Positions 32,270 to 41,817 are shown, numbered from the stretch's first letter. The stretch is 64,000 nt of DNA from Burkholderia sp. WP9 (GCF_900104795.1 NZ_FNTG01000001.1:1550001-1614000); one strand, 5' to 3'. Numbers and translations: made by a program. Notes: generated from the sequence alone by a model not told the origin.

Positions 32270-35200
32270 TTACTGCGCGCCGTCCAGTCGCTTCTTCATG
32301 GCTGCGGTAATGCGCTGGCGTGTTTTCGAGTAGTCCGCCCACGGGTCGCTTTTCAGATCGGCGAGGCGCTCGTGCAGATTCTCGATGGTCCACTGATCGC
32401 CGCCTGTGGAAGTGGCGACTTCGTCCCACGTCAGCGGCACCGATACGCCCAGCCCCGGACGCGCACGCGCCGAAAATGCGGCGACCGTACTCGAGCCGCG
32501 GTTGTTGCGCAGGTAGTCGACGAAGATCTTCTGCTTGCGATTCTGCGCGCCCATCTTCGCGCTGAAGTACTTGGGCAGCGTCGCCGCCATGTGCTGCGCG
32601 ACGGCTTGCGAAAAATCCTTCACTTCGTCCCAGCCGGCCTGCTTCGCGAGCGGCACGACCACGTGCAAGCCTTTACCGCCGCTTGTCTTGCAGAAAGACG
32701 TGAGGCCGAGTTCTTCGAGCAGCGAACGCGTCAATTGCGCGGCTTCGATCATGCGCTCCCAACCCAGCGAGGCGTCGGGGTCGAGGTCGAACACCATGCG
32801 GTCCGGTTTTTCGATATTCGAGGCGACGGCATTCCAGGTGTGAAATTCGACGGTGCCCATCTGCGCGGCGCCGATCAGCGCCTTGAGCGTGTCGACGGTA
32901 ATCAGCGGTGGATGCCCCGGATCGAGGCCCGGGTGCTGGGTGACATTCGGAATCGACAGCTTCTGGCTGTGCTTCTGGAAGAACAGTTCACCGCCGATGT
33001 CCTCGGGCGCGCGCACCAGCGACACCGGACGGTCCTGCAAATGCGGCAGCATCCAGTTGGCCACAGATTCGTAGTACTGCACGAGATCGATCTTGCGCGT
33101 GCCGGTGCTTTTGTCGATAACACGCTCGGGATGCGAGATGCGGACGCCGCCGACTTCGGAGGGGATCGAAGGGGTGTTTGGTTTTGCTGCTGCGTTTGTC
33201 CTGGTGGCCGTGTCTTTGGCGGCGGCGGCTTTGGTGCTCGGGGCTTTGGTGCTCGTGGCTTTGCTGCTCGTGGCTTTGCTGCTCGTGGCTTTGGTGCCCG
33301 TGGCTTCGGTGCCTGTGGCTTTGGTGCTCGCGGCTTTGGTGCTCGCGGCTTTGGTGCTCGCGGCTTTCGTGCTCGCGGCTTTCGTGCTCGCGGCTTTCGT
33401 ACCCGCGGCTTTCGTACCCTTGCCTTTCGTACTCGTGGCATTCATACCCACTGCCTTAGCACCTACGGCCTTGGTGGCCGTCGTTCTCCCCTCGTTCGCA
33501 CCACTCGCTTCGGACGCCACCGAAGTGCCCGCGGCAGTCTTGCGCGCCGCGCGCTTCTTCGGCACGCCGTCAGAACCAGATTCGGTTTGCTGTTCCACGT
33601 CGGCTCCCCTGCGAGGTGATTCCTTGACGATCTGACGCGCCGGCTTGTCGTTGCGCAGACTCACGAACGAAGCCTGACGCACGATGCCATCGCTCGTCCA
33701 CTCCGCGAAATTGCATTCGGCGACCAGCACCGGCTCCACCCAATGGACCGGCGTGCGGCTGCGCTCGCGCGGTGCGGCTGCAAACGGCATGCGCTGGGTC
33801 TCGTGCGCATCCAGTTCTTTCTTCACCGAGCGCAGCAGCGCCGCGTCGAAACCGGTGCCTACGCGCCCCGCGTACTGCAATTTGCCGTTGCCGTCGTAGA
33901 TACCGAGCAGCAGCGCACCGAACGCCGCGCGGCTGCCGGACGGTTCCGAATAGCCGCCGATCACGAACTCCTGGCGTCGGCGGCACTTCAGTTTGATCCA
34001 CGCCGATGAACGCCCCGACATGTAGCCACTATCGCGCCGCTTGCCGATGATGCCTTCCAACGCCATGTCGCACGCGCTCCTGAGCAGGTCGTCGGCGCTG
34101 AAGTCGAAATCATTCGAGAAGCGCAGCACGCTGTCGTCGACCTCCTCCAGCAGGGCGCGCAAAATTGCACGACGCTGTTCGAGCGGCACGCCGCGCAAGT
34201 CGTAGCCGTTCAGAAACGGTATGTCGAACAGGTAGATGACAATGTCTTGTGGACGGTTCGAATCGAAGGCATTCTGCAGCGCCTGAAAATTCGGCACGCC
34301 GTTGGGGTCCAGCACGACGGCTTCGCCATCGAGCCACGCGCTGTCGATGTCGAGTTGTTCGAACGTCTCGACCTGTTTGCCGAACTTCACGGTCCAGTCG
34401 TTGCCTGCGCGAGTGAACACCTTGACCGCATTTCCCTTGGTCATCCTGTCGATTCTGACCAGCACACGATAGCCGTCGAACTTGATCTCATACGACCAAT
34501 CATCGCCGGCGGGCGCCGCGTCGACGAGCGTTGCGAGTTGGGGTTTGAAGCTCGCCGGCAGGCGGGCCGGCACCGCACCCTCGATCGACGGCGAGGCGGC
34601 GAGTTCGCGCAGCGATCGCGCGCTGCGCGTCGCTACGATGTCGGGTCGCTTGGGGTCGGCGCGTTCCGGTGAAGCGGACTTCGCGCCATTCTTGCCGCCC
34701 CGTTTCGCGGTGGATGCCGCATCCGGTTTCGCGGTGGCGTTCGCGGCCGCAGCGCGTTTGCCTGCAGCCTTGTCTGTTGTGCGCTTCGCTGTCACTGCTC
34801 TCGACGTTCTCGCACCTGTGCCCGCGGCGGCGACGCCGTCGAGCACGCTGCCTGGGCGCTTTTTCAATATGTCGTAGTCGCTTTCAGCGCGCGCTTCGTT
34901 ATCGCGTTCCTTGATCAGAAGCCATTGCTCCTTGTCGCCGCTGCCGCGCATATGGCTGCGCACCAGCGTCCAGCCTCCGCGCAGCTTCTCACCGTGCAGC
35001 AGAAATTTGAGTTTGCCGGCCGCGTACGCACGCGTCGCCTCCGCCGGGCCACCAACCGGCTCCCATGTGCCGCGATCCCATACGATCACGCTGCCAGCTC
35101 CGTAATTGCCCGGCGGAATTTCTCCTTCAAACGACCCGTACTCGACCGGATGGTCTTCGACATGCACCGCGAGCCGCTTCACCGACGGGTCGAGGCTCGG

Positions 35201-35425
35201 CCCTTTCGGCACCGCCCACGACAGGAGCGTGCCGTTCAGCTCGAGCCGGAAGTCGTAATGCAAACGACGTGCGTCGTGCTCCTGAATCACGTACGAGAGC
35301 GCATCGGCGGATGACTGTCTGGTCGTCTTCCGGCTGCCTTGTTTGCGGGCCACGCGCATGCCCGACGGCTCCGGCGTTTCGTCGAAGCGACGCTTGCGGG
35401 TGTAGGTATCGAGTCTGTCGTTCAT
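32270..35425 (-). CDS. ligD: ATP-dependent DNA ligase D (phosphoesterase-ligase-polymerase)
   Basis: The 1051-residue enzyme of bacterial non-homologous end joining has three domains. The 3'-phosphoesterase domain comes first (about 40-185; [22 protein letters not shown]). The central ATP-dependent ligase follows (nucleotidyl lysine in EIKFDGYR near 311; EGIIGKRR). The C-terminal primase-polymerase domain lies at about 760-1051 ([27 protein letters not shown]). The order matches Pseudomonas LigD. A long Lys/Ala/Thr/Ser repeat linker separates ligase and polymerase. ATG 35425 ([16 protein letters not shown]) starts 47 bp after the ku stop; a longer frame to 35476 overlaps ku. Confidence 0.96.
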   Translation of the reverse strand: MNDRLDTYTRKRRFDETPEPSGMRVARKQGSRKTTRQSSADALSYVIQEHDARRLHYDFRLELNGTLLSWAVPKGPSLDPSVKRLAVHVEDHPVEYGSFEGEIPPGNYGAGSVIVWDRGTWEPVGGPAEATRAYAAGKLKFLLHGEKLRGGWTLVRSHMRGSGDKEQWLLIKERDNEARAESDYDILKKRPGSVLDGVAAAGTGARTSRAVTAKRTTDKAAGKRAAAANATAKPDAASTAKRGGKNGAKSASPERADPKRPDIVATRSARSLRELAASPSIEGAVPARLPASFKPQLATLVDAAPAGDDWSYEIKFDGYRVLVRIDRMTKGNAVKVFTRAGNDWTVKFGKQVETFEQLDIDSAWLDGEAVVLDPNGVPNFQALQNAFDSNRPQDIVIYLFDIPFLNGYDLRGVPLEQRRAILRALLEEVDDSVLRFSNDFDFSADDLLRSACDMALEGIIGKRRDSGYMSGRSSAWIKLKCRRRQEFVIGGYSEPSGSRAAFGALLLGIYDGNGKLQYAGRVGTGFDAALLRSVKKELDAHETQRMPFAAAPRERSRTPVHWVEPVLVAECNFAEWTSDGIVRQASFVSLRNDKPARQIVKESPRRGADVEQQTESGSDGVPKKRAARKTAAGTSVASEASGANEGRTTATKAVGAKAVGMNATSTKGKGTKAAGTKAASTKAASTKAASTKAASTKAASTKATGTEATGTKATSSKATSSKATSTKAPSTKAAAAKDTATRTNAAAKPNTPSIPSEVGGVRISHPERVIDKSTGTRKIDLVQYYESVANWMLPHLQDRPVSLVRAPEDIGGELFFQKHSQKLSIPNVTQHPGLDPGHPPLITVDTLKALIGAAQMGTVEFHTWNAVASNIEKPDRMVFDLDPDASLGWERMIEAAQLTRSLLEELGLTSFCKTSGGKGLHVVVPLAKQAGWDEVKDFSQAVAQHMAATLPKYFSAKMGAQNRKQKIFVDYLRNNRGSSTVAAFSARARPGLGVSVPLTWDEVATSTGGDQWTIENLHERLADLKSDPWADYSKTRQRITAAMKKRLDGAQ
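33227..33450 (-). repeat. 15-bp minisatellite inside ligD encoding a KAAST-type linker
   Basis: About 15 tandem copies of a 15-bp unit (plus-strand form near GCTTTGGTGCTCGCG) run without frame breaks. Each copy encodes a five-residue unit such as [10 protein letters not shown] or KATSS. Central copies are nearly identical and outer ones diverge. It resembles Lys/Ala-rich histone H1-like tails that bind DNA. Confidence 0.9.
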
Positions 35426-35472
35426 GACGATGGTGGCGTTGCTCGCAAGCGGCGTGGACGCGAGGCTGACAA

Positions 35473-36483
35473 TCAAGCCGCCGCGCGACGCTTGCGCGTG
35501 GCCGGCGTCGAAGCAGTCTTGGCGCTCGCACGGCTGCCTGCGCTGCTGCGCGTTGTTGCCGTACTCGCGGAGCGCGCGGCGCGCGGTTTCTTGCGGGCCG
35601 GCGCCGACGTTTCGGCTTCGCTGTCGGCGTCGTCTTCATCGTCGTCCGCAGCGCGCTTGCGACTGGCCGACGCCGGCTGCTTGCTCTTGCCACGTCCCAG
35701 GCTGCGTTTGAGCAGATCCGACAGATCGAGGATATCGGCGGACTGACGCGACTCGTGCGTCGTTTCGACCTCGGTGATTTCCTCGGTCTTGCCTGCGCGA
35801 ATCTTGCGATCGACGAGCGCCATGATGTCGTCGCGGAAGGTGTCGTGATACTGCGACGGATCCCATTTGTCGCTCATATCGTCGATCAGCTTCTTCGCCA
35901 TGTCGAGTTCGCGCGTTGACACTCCCGCGGCTTTCATGCCCTCGGGCGGCAGCTTGAATTCGTCGAAGTCGCGCACTTCGGCAGCCCAGCGCAACGTGTT
36001 CAGCGCGAGTACCGGACCGACCGGTATCAACGCAGCAAGATGCTGCTTGTTATGCAGCACGACGCTCGCCACGCCGATCTTGCCCGACGCCTTCATGGCT
36101 TCGCGCAACAGCGCATAGACTTTTTCGCCCTTACGGTCGGGGGTGAGGAAATACGGGGTGTCGAGGTAGAGGAACGAAATGTCCGGAGCATCGACGAACG
36201 CGAGGATATCGACCGTTTGCGTCGACTCGGGGTTTGCTGAGCGAATCTCGTCGTCGGACAGCACGACGTACTTGTCTTTCTCGTACTCGAAGCCGCGCAC
36301 GATGTTATCGCGCGTCACATCCTTGCCGGTGCGCTTGTTGATCTGCTTGTAGCCGATCGGATCGATGGTGCGCTTGTCGAGCAGATTGAAGCCGACCTTC
36401 TCCGATTGCGTTGCCGGATACAACTGCACCGGCACGTGAACGAGGCCGAAGCTGATTGCGCCTTTCCAGATCATGTGTGCCAT
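35473..36483 (-). CDS. ku: Ku DNA end-binding protein
   Basis: The 336-residue homodimeric Ku ring protein binds broken DNA ends and recruits LigD. It starts MAHMIWKGAISFGLVHVPVQ, the classic bacterial Ku opening. The Ku core extends to about residue 250 (ADILDLSDLLKRSLGRGK). The tail of about 80 residues is acidic and then Lys/Arg/Ala-rich (AADDDEDDADSE..., TPATRKRRAAA), a feature of extended Ku proteins thought to contact DNA. It is first in the unit with ligD. Confidence 0.96.
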   Translation of the reverse strand: MAHMIWKGAISFGLVHVPVQLYPATQSEKVGFNLLDKRTIDPIGYKQINKRTGKDVTRDNIVRGFEYEKDKYVVLSDDEIRSANPESTQTVDILAFVDAPDISFLYLDTPYFLTPDRKGEKVYALLREAMKASGKIGVASVVLHNKQHLAALIPVGPVLALNTLRWAAEVRDFDEFKLPPEGMKAAGVSTRELDMAKKLIDDMSDKWDPSQYHDTFRDDIMALVDRKIRAGKTEEITEVETTHESRQSADILDLSDLLKRSLGRGKSKQPASASRKRAADDDEDDADSEAETSAPARKKPRAARSASTATTRSSAGSRASAKTASTPATRKRRAAA

Positions 36484-36606
36484 CGTGCGCTCCCTTGGGC
36501 CTAGGACCTGAAGCGAAGCAGCAAGCGTGCCACGGCATTCCGGCCAAAGCCAGCAGGCGGCGACGGCTGGGCGCTCTCACACTCAGGCTGTAAGTCTTGC
36601 GTCAAT

Positions 36607-36656
36607 CCGGCAAAAGCTACGCCGTTCCGGGCTTTGCGGTTCAAGGCTTTTGCCGG
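36607..36656. repeat. 11-bp inverted repeat upstream of ku
   Basis: CCGGCAAAAGC (36607-36617) and GCTTTTGCCGG (36646-36656) are perfect reverse complements around a 28-bp spacer, between the P450 stop and the ku start. They could form a hairpin after the P450 gene or a regulator site for ku. There is no T-run. Confidence 0.5.
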
Positions 36657-36694
36657 GTCAAACCTTCTGCCAGCTCAACGCGATTCAAGCCAGC

Positions 36695-37933
36695 TCAAAC
36701 CGCCTCAAGCTCGATCGGCACCTCGGCAAAGCCTCGAAACCGCACTCGGCCGCCGCGCGTCGGCTCGCCGCTCAGTCGATACGCCGGAAAGCGCTGCACG
36801 AACCGGCCAATCGCAATGCGCGCCTCGAGCCGCGCGAGCGACAACCCGGCGCACTGATGAATGCCGAAGCCGAACGCCAGGTGCCGGTTCGGATCACGGC
36901 GAATGTCGAAGCGATCCGGATCCTCGAACTGTTCCGGATCGCGATTGGCCGCGCCGATGCACAGCGTAACCGGCGTGCCGCGCGCCACCGCGATGCCGCC
37001 GATCTCGGTGTCGACGGTCGCCATGCGGTTGCCCAGCTGATTCGAACTCTCGAAGCGCAGACATTCCTCCACCGCCGTTCCGATCAGCGACGGCTCGCGC
37101 AGCAACGCCGCACGCTCTTGCGGCCATTGCGTCAGCGTGACGAGTCCGTTGCCGATCAGATTCGTGGTCGTCTCATGTCCCGCGTTCAGAATGAAAATGC
37201 AGTTTTGCAGCAACTCCGCTTCGGACAACTGCTCGCCGCCCTCTTCGCCCTGGATCAGGCGCGTCAGTACGTCATGTTGCGGATCGCCCGGCTCGCGGCG
37301 GCGTCGCGCGACCAGATCGCGCAGATAGTCGACGAATTCGCTCACCGCGCGATTGCCCCGCTCGAGTTGCGCCTCGGTGAGCGACGGCTCGAGCGCGCCG
37401 AGTATCGCGAGCGACCAGTCACGCAACGGCTCGCGCTCCGCGTGCGGCACGTCCAGCAGATTGCCGATGATCTCGACCGGAATCGCCGACGCGAACTCGG
37501 CGATCAGATCGATCCGGCCGCGTTCGGCGGCGGCATCGAGCAAGCCGTCGACGAGGCGCACCAGACCCGGCTCCATGGCCGCGATGGCGCGCGCCGTCAG
37601 CGCACCGGCGATCAGCTTGCGCACACGCGTATGGCGTGGCGGATCGTTGAAGACAAGGCTCGTGGTGTGATGCGCGAAGAGCGGCGAATCGCCGTATTTC
37701 GGCTTGAATTCGACGGTCTTGTCGGAGCTGAAAGTTTTAGGATCCCGGTAAACCGCCTGCACGTCGCGAAACCGCGTTAGAAACAGCGAGCCGTCCGGCA
37801 TGCGCTTGACGGGTTCGTGGGTGCGCAATGCGTGATAAACCGGATAGGGATCGGCATAGAAAGCGGGATTCAGGTGGCGCAGATCGAAGTCGCGCGCAAG
37901 AGTGGATGCGTCGCCGGCGGTCGCCTGGGGCAT
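36695..37933 (-). CDS. cytochrome P450
   Basis: The 412-residue soluble class I bacterial P450 has the oxygen-binding I-helix NAGHETTTN, the ExxR motif in EECLRFES and heme-ligand C361 in FGFGIHQCAGLSLAR. The arrangement is that of the CYP107/CYP109-like bacterial group; substrate is not predictable. No ferredoxin or ferredoxin reductase gene is adjacent, so electrons must come from elsewhere. ATG at 37933 (MPQATAGDASTLARDF) is the first good start. Confidence 0.93.
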   Translation of the reverse strand: MPQATAGDASTLARDFDLRHLNPAFYADPYPVYHALRTHEPVKRMPDGSLFLTRFRDVQAVYRDPKTFSSDKTVEFKPKYGDSPLFAHHTTSLVFNDPPRHTRVRKLIAGALTARAIAAMEPGLVRLVDGLLDAAAERGRIDLIAEFASAIPVEIIGNLLDVPHAEREPLRDWSLAILGALEPSLTEAQLERGNRAVSEFVDYLRDLVARRRREPGDPQHDVLTRLIQGEEGGEQLSEAELLQNCIFILNAGHETTTNLIGNGLVTLTQWPQERAALLREPSLIGTAVEECLRFESSNQLGNRMATVDTEIGGIAVARGTPVTLCIGAANRDPEQFEDPDRFDIRRDPNRHLAFGFGIHQCAGLSLARLEARIAIGRFVQRFPAYRLSGEPTRGGRVRFRGFAEVPIELEAV

Positions 37934-38227
37934 GCGTTGTCTCCGTGGTAGTGCGCCTCGTCAAGGGTGCCGGTGCATTCGCGGGCCGGCCATTGCGCCT
38001 CGCGAAGGCGCGAATGGGACGGCCGGTGCGTGTAATGGCTGCGAGGCGTCGTTCGATGCGCCAGTATGAACCGCGCGCCGGAGGATTGCACGGCGCAATG
38101 CACGGTGGCGCCTCCGGCAGTTCCAGCGGAGCGCGAGAGGCGATGCCGACCGGCGAACCGTTACAATAACGGGATTTTCCGCGCGCGCCGCGCGCCCGTC
38201 CTTTCCTGCGTCATTGCGTCGTCGTCC

Positions 38228-39067
38228 ATGAACCTCGTCATTCAAAGCCCAGCGCCCCTTTCCGCCGACCATCAAAAAACGCTCGTCGCGCTCGCGCGCG
38301 GTTCGCACGCCAGCGTCATCGACGCAAACGCGATTCGTATTGCCGACGCAAGCGTCGCTCAACGTGGCGACCTCGACGTCTATTGCGGCACCCATCAACT
38401 GGACTACGCGTTTGTCGAAGCCGGCCGCCAACTGCGCGACTTCGGGCTGGTGGCGATGGACATGGATTCGACGCTGATTACCATTGAATGCATTGACGAA
38501 ATCGCGGACTTCTGCGGATTGAAAAGCGAAGTGTCCGCGATCACCGAGGCCGCAATGCGCGGCGAAATCAAGGACTTCAACGAAAGCCTGACGCGCCGCG
38601 TGGCGCTGCTCAAAGGCCTCGACGCAAGCGCGCTCGAACGGGTGTACGAAGAGCGGCTGAAACTTTCACCGGGCGCAGAGCAGATGCTGGCGGGCGCGAA
38701 GGCGGCTGGTTTGAAAACGCTGCTGGTGTCGGGCGGATTCACGTTCTTCACCGAAAAACTGAGGGCGCGTCTCGGTCTCGATTTCACGCGCGCGAACACG
38801 CTTGAAATCGTGGACGGCAAACTGACCGGCAAGGTGATCGGCGAGATCGTCAACGCCGATGTCAAAGCCCGCACGCTGCGCGAAACATGCGCGCAATTGG
38901 GCGTTGAACCAGGCCGCTCGATTGCCATGGGCGATGGCTCGAACGATCTGAAGATGATGGCTGAAGCCGGTCTCTCCGTTGCGTTCCGTGCGAAGCCAGT
39001 GGTGCGCGAAGCGGCAAGCGTGGCGTTCAACCATGTGGGGTTGGACGGGTTACTGCGGCTGTTCTGA
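38228..39067 (+). CDS. serB: phosphoserine phosphatase
   Basis: The 279-residue HAD hydrolase catalyses the last step of serine synthesis. The nucleophile motif is MDMDSTLITIECIDE (D78, D80), followed by LVSGGFTFF and the metal motif MGDGSNDLKMM. A short N-terminal domain of about 70 residues precedes the catalytic part. ATG 38228 (MNLVIQSPAPLSADHQ) is chosen over the longer frame, whose leader has no family similarity. A 12-bp tandem repeat begins at its last codons. Confidence 0.95.
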   Translation: MNLVIQSPAPLSADHQKTLVALARGSHASVIDANAIRIADASVAQRGDLDVYCGTHQLDYAFVEAGRQLRDFGLVAMDMDSTLITIECIDEIADFCGLKSEVSAITEAAMRGEIKDFNESLTRRVALLKGLDASALERVYEERLKLSPGAEQMLAGAKAAGLKTLLVSGGFTFFTEKLRARLGLDFTRANTLEIVDGKLTGKVIGEIVNADVKARTLRETCAQLGVEPGRSIAMGDGSNDLKMMAEAGLSVAFRAKPVVREAASVAFNHVGLDGLLRLF

Positions 39068-39100
39068 TACCTGTTCTGATACCTGTTCTGATACCTGTTC
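39059..39100 (+). repeat. 12-bp tandem repeat across the serB stop codon
   Basis: Three copies of CTGTTCTGATAC (39059-39070, 39071-39082, 39083-39094) plus a partial copy. The first overlaps the serB stop TGA. As the unit is a multiple of three, each copy repeats the stop in the same frame. Confidence 0.85.
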
Positions 39101-39154
39101 GAAGGCTGTTTGATGCGCTGGCCGATGCAATGGTGGCCAGCGCCAGCCATGGCT

Positions 39155-39286
39155 CTATTTTTTCACAATGCCCGTTGAAAGCGTCAACATAAGGCTAATC
39201 GCATCGAGGCTTGCGATGATCGTGATCCACATCAAAAAGCGCGGGTAAATTTTCTCGGACACCAGCCACAACGAGAATTTCTTCAT
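39155..39286 (-). CDS. 43-residue membrane peptide
   Basis: The product begins MKKFSLWLVSEKIYPRF, continues with a hydrophobic helix (LMWITIIASLDAISLML) and ends in KK before TAG. An optimal Shine-Dalgarno AAGGAGG sits 5 nt before ATG 39286. Base composition is visibly poorer in GC than neighbouring genes. It would be a small inner-membrane protein with one or two helices. No family is recognised. The next gene upstream in the same direction encodes another small membrane protein, and the pair may be one unit. Confidence 0.65.
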   Translation of the reverse strand: MKKFSLWLVSEKIYPRFLMWITIIASLDAISLMLTLSTGIVKK

Positions 39287-39335
39287 GATTGCCTCCTTGA
39301 GAGGATCAGTATAAATGCTGCACTATCTAAAAAAT

Positions 39336-39611
39336 CTAGATCAGCTGCACATGTAGGGATGCTAATAAAGCTACGGCAATCACCGTGAACAAAACGGAGA
39401 GGACGATCTCAGTGGGCGAAAAGCTTCCATCAGCAAATAAGCTGTTTCGCCGCGGCATCGCACACCAGAACAGTTGGCCGTCTTTCACCGAGCCGGCAAT
39501 CAGCGCCTTTGCCACGCGCCAACCGTGCGCGGGCGCGACAAGGGTTAGCGTAAAGATCGGGCCGATGATCGGCACGCCGAGATTCAGCAACATCCAGAAG
39601 AAAAGATTCAT
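39336..39611 (-). CDS. small membrane hypothetical protein, 91 residues
   Basis: It has two predicted membrane segments: residues 3-26 (LFFWMLLNLGVPIIGPIFTL) and about 68-88 (IVLSVLFTVIAVALLASL). Between them is a polar loop with WCAMPRR. GGTGAG lies 5 nt before ATG. Codon usage is less GC-biased than in the surrounding core genes. It lies 50 bp upstream of the 43-residue peptide gene on the same strand. I do not recognise the family. The pair sits between serB and metC and looks like accessory DNA. Confidence 0.65.
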   Translation of the reverse strand: MNLFFWMLLNLGVPIIGPIFTLTLVAPAHGWRVAKALIAGSVKDGQLFWCAMPRRNSLFADGSFSPTEIVLSVLFTVIAVALLASLHVQLI

Positions 39612-39734
39612 CGAAGCTCACCATGGTGCGGCAACCTTGAGTTGGAATGCACGCCATCGTAGCGTCGGGATATCATGCTGAACATTCAGCCGAATGGTTA
39701 GGCTTACTGGCTATCGTGACAACAAAAAGTGACA

Positions 39735-39770
39735 ACAAAAAAGCCCGCCGGAAACATGTCCCGACGGGCC
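39735..39770 (-). terminator. terminator after metC
   Basis: On the minus strand GCCCGTCGG and CCGGCGGGC pair (one mismatch) around a 9-nt loop, followed by a TTTTTT run. It is located 35 bp beyond the metC stop. Confidence 0.8.
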
Positions 39771-39804
39771 CACTGATCCTACGAAAAAACGTCGCCTGGA
39801 ACGT

Positions 39805-40989
39805 TCAACCCAGCGCGGCCAGCGACTGCTCGATATCCGCGCGCAGATCCGCTTCGGTTTCGAGACCGATATAAAACCGCACCAAGGTGCCGCGATGCGG
39901 CCATTGCCCCGCGGTGCGCATCGACGCGACGTCATACGGCATTGCAAGGCTGTGCGCGCCGCCCCAGCTCCAGCCGAGCGAGAACAGTTCGAGCGATTCG
40001 CAGAACGTGTCGATTTGAGCCGGGCTGTAGCGGCCGTCGAACACAACTGAAAAGAGCCCGCCCGCGCCCGTGAAGTCGCGCTTGAAAAACTCGTGCCCCG
40101 GACAGTCCGGCAGCGCCGGGTGCAACACGGCGGCAATTTCCGGCCGCGTCTTCAACCATTCGGCCAATCCGAGCGCCGCGCGGTCATGCTGCTCGAAGCG
40201 CAACTGCATGGTCGGCAGGCTGCGCAGAATCAGCGAACAGTCGTCCGACGAGACCCCGATGCCCATGCGCATACGCGCCGCCTTCAGCTTCAGGTGCAGT
40301 TCGCGATCGACGGTAATGGTGGCGCCCATCAGCACATCGCCGCCGCCCGACTGATATTTGGTCAACGCCTGCACCGAAATATCGACGCCATGATCGAACG
40401 GCCGGAACCCGAGCCCCGCGGACCACGTATTGTCAATGGCGGTGACGACGTTGCGTGCGCGTGCCACGGCGGTGATAGCGGGCACGTCGGCGACTTCCAT
40501 CGTCACCGAGCCTGGCGCTTCGAGCCAGATGAGGCGCGTAGTCGGCCGGATCAGATCGGCAATGCCCGCACCGATCATCGGATCGTAATAGCGCACGGTG
40601 ACGCCAAAATCGCGCGCCAGCCAGTCGCCGTGATCGCGGTTCGGCGAATAGACGTTATCGGGAATCAGCACGTCGTCGCCTGACTTGACGAGGCCGAAAT
40701 ACACATTCGAAATCGACGACAAGCCCGACGGCTGCAACAACGCGTGATTGCCGCCCTCGATGGTCGCGAGGCGCTGCGCCAGCGCAAGCGAAGTCGGCGT
40801 GGCATGCAGGCCGTAGCGCCATTGCGCGTCGTTTTTCCAGTCGAGCGCACGCATGGTCGCGAGATCGGGGAACACGACCGTCGAAGCCCGCGTGACCGGC
40901 ATCGAGAATGATTCGAAGCCCGGCGTGAGCTGGTCTTCGGCACGCACGATACGGGTTTGCAGATCGCGTTGGAGTTTGGATTGGGTCAT
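39805..40989 (-). CDS. metC: cystathionine beta-lyase (trans-sulfuration PLP enzyme)
   Basis: The 394-residue Cys/Met-metabolism PLP enzyme has the Schiff-base lysine K211 in ALTKYQSGG and the PLP-contacting D186 in AIDNTWSAG. Other family segments are RYGLHATPT and LEAPGSVTMEV. Similarity is to the proteobacterial MetC group, which cleaves cystathionine to homocysteine for methionine synthesis. ATG 40989 (MTQSKLQRDLQTRIV) is preferred to an upstream in-frame Met. It is followed by a terminator, so it is probably monocistronic. Confidence 0.88.
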   Translation of the reverse strand: MTQSKLQRDLQTRIVRAEDQLTPGFESFSMPVTRASTVVFPDLATMRALDWKNDAQWRYGLHATPTSLALAQRLATIEGGNHALLQPSGLSSISNVYFGLVKSGDDVLIPDNVYSPNRDHGDWLARDFGVTVRYYDPMIGAGIADLIRPTTRLIWLEAPGSVTMEVADVPAITAVARARNVVTAIDNTWSAGLGFRPFDHGVDISVQALTKYQSGGGDVLMGATITVDRELHLKLKAARMRMGIGVSSDDCSLILRSLPTMQLRFEQHDRAALGLAEWLKTRPEIAAVLHPALPDCPGHEFFKRDFTGAGGLFSVVFDGRYSPAQIDTFCESLELFSLGWSWGGAHSLAMPYDVASMRTAGQWPHRGTLVRFYIGLETEADLRADIEQSLAALG

Positions 40990-41131
40990 GGTGTGTTTCG
41001 GAGAGAATCTGACGGAAACGGAGGGCACGCGAATTCGGGGCGCGCCGCACACGCAAGATTAGCCGAGCCGGTTGGATTTCGCTTATCGGACAGCGCGAGT
41101 CGGCGGGCCGAGGAAGCCCGCATGGCCGGGT

Positions 41132-41773
41132 TCAGTCGCCGGTTTGCAAGTTGCTGACGCCGCCGACGGCGTGGCCGCCAGCGGCAGTTGCCGGAGCCGG
41201 AGCCGTGGATCCGCCTGCGGCAGGCTGGGTCGCAGCCTTGTTCGCCGCGCTCGCCGGCGCGCCGGGCCGCGGCACCGCCTGCCCTGCCGCCAACGGCTTG
41301 AGATCGAATGGCTGCGGGTCGGAATCGTCGACGTTCATGCGGTCGCCCGCCACCGAGCCGTCTGCCGCGAACTTGCCGACCCAGTTGCCGGTAATATGGG
41401 TGCCGTCGTTCGATTCCTCGACTTCGAGCGTGTCGCCGTCGCGGTCGCCGGCGATCAGGATCACTTCGCCGGAGTCCGTGTACTGATACTCGCCGTGCAC
41501 GCCGGCAGGATCGTCGGATTTCGGGCCGAGCTTCAGCACGATCTGGCGCGAGCCCAGCATGCCGGCGTAGCGCGGGAACTTCGCGAATTCAGCACTGGGC
41601 TTGAGCGGTAACTGGATCGGCGCGGGTGCCGCCAACTCTTTCACCGCGTCGCTTTCCGCCCATGCCTGGGCGGGCATCACCACCGTCGCGCCCGCACACA
41701 GCAACGCGGCAACGGACGCTATTGCCCAACCGCGCCGACGCATCGCACCCTTCATCGCTTTCAGTTCCCGCAT
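41132..41773 (-). CDS. secreted hypothetical protein
   Basis: The 213-residue precursor starts MRELKAMKGAMRRRGWAIAS; Met7 and Met11 are alternative starts, but AAGGAA fits the first. A signal peptide ends near AWAES. The mature domain (about 45-160) contains GVHGEYQYTDSGEVILIAGDR and HITGNWVGKF, the type of sequence seen in small beta-barrel periplasmic proteins. A Pro/Ala-rich tail with GGHAVGG follows. No family is assigned. It lies 44 bp downstream of the thiolase stop on the same strand and could be cotranscribed with it. Confidence 0.7.
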   Translation of the reverse strand: MRELKAMKGAMRRRGWAIASVAALLCAGATVVMPAQAWAESDAVKELAAPAPIQLPLKPSAEFAKFPRYAGMLGSRQIVLKLGPKSDDPAGVHGEYQYTDSGEVILIAGDRDGDTLEVEESNDGTHITGNWVGKFAADGSVAGDRMNVDDSDPQPFDLKPLAAGQAVPRPGAPASAANKAATQPAAGGSTAPAPATAAGGHAVGGVSNLQTGD

Positions 41774-41817
41774 CCGTTCGTTCCTTATTGCTCGATACTG
41801 CCGCTATGCGCAGCGCT

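Noticed and set aside
33093..33635. A plus-strand frame encoding an Ala/Leu/Val-rich, membrane-like repeat protein
   Set aside because: It is the complement of the ligD linker repeat. The hydrophobicity arises from reading KAAST codons backwards, and there is no start context.
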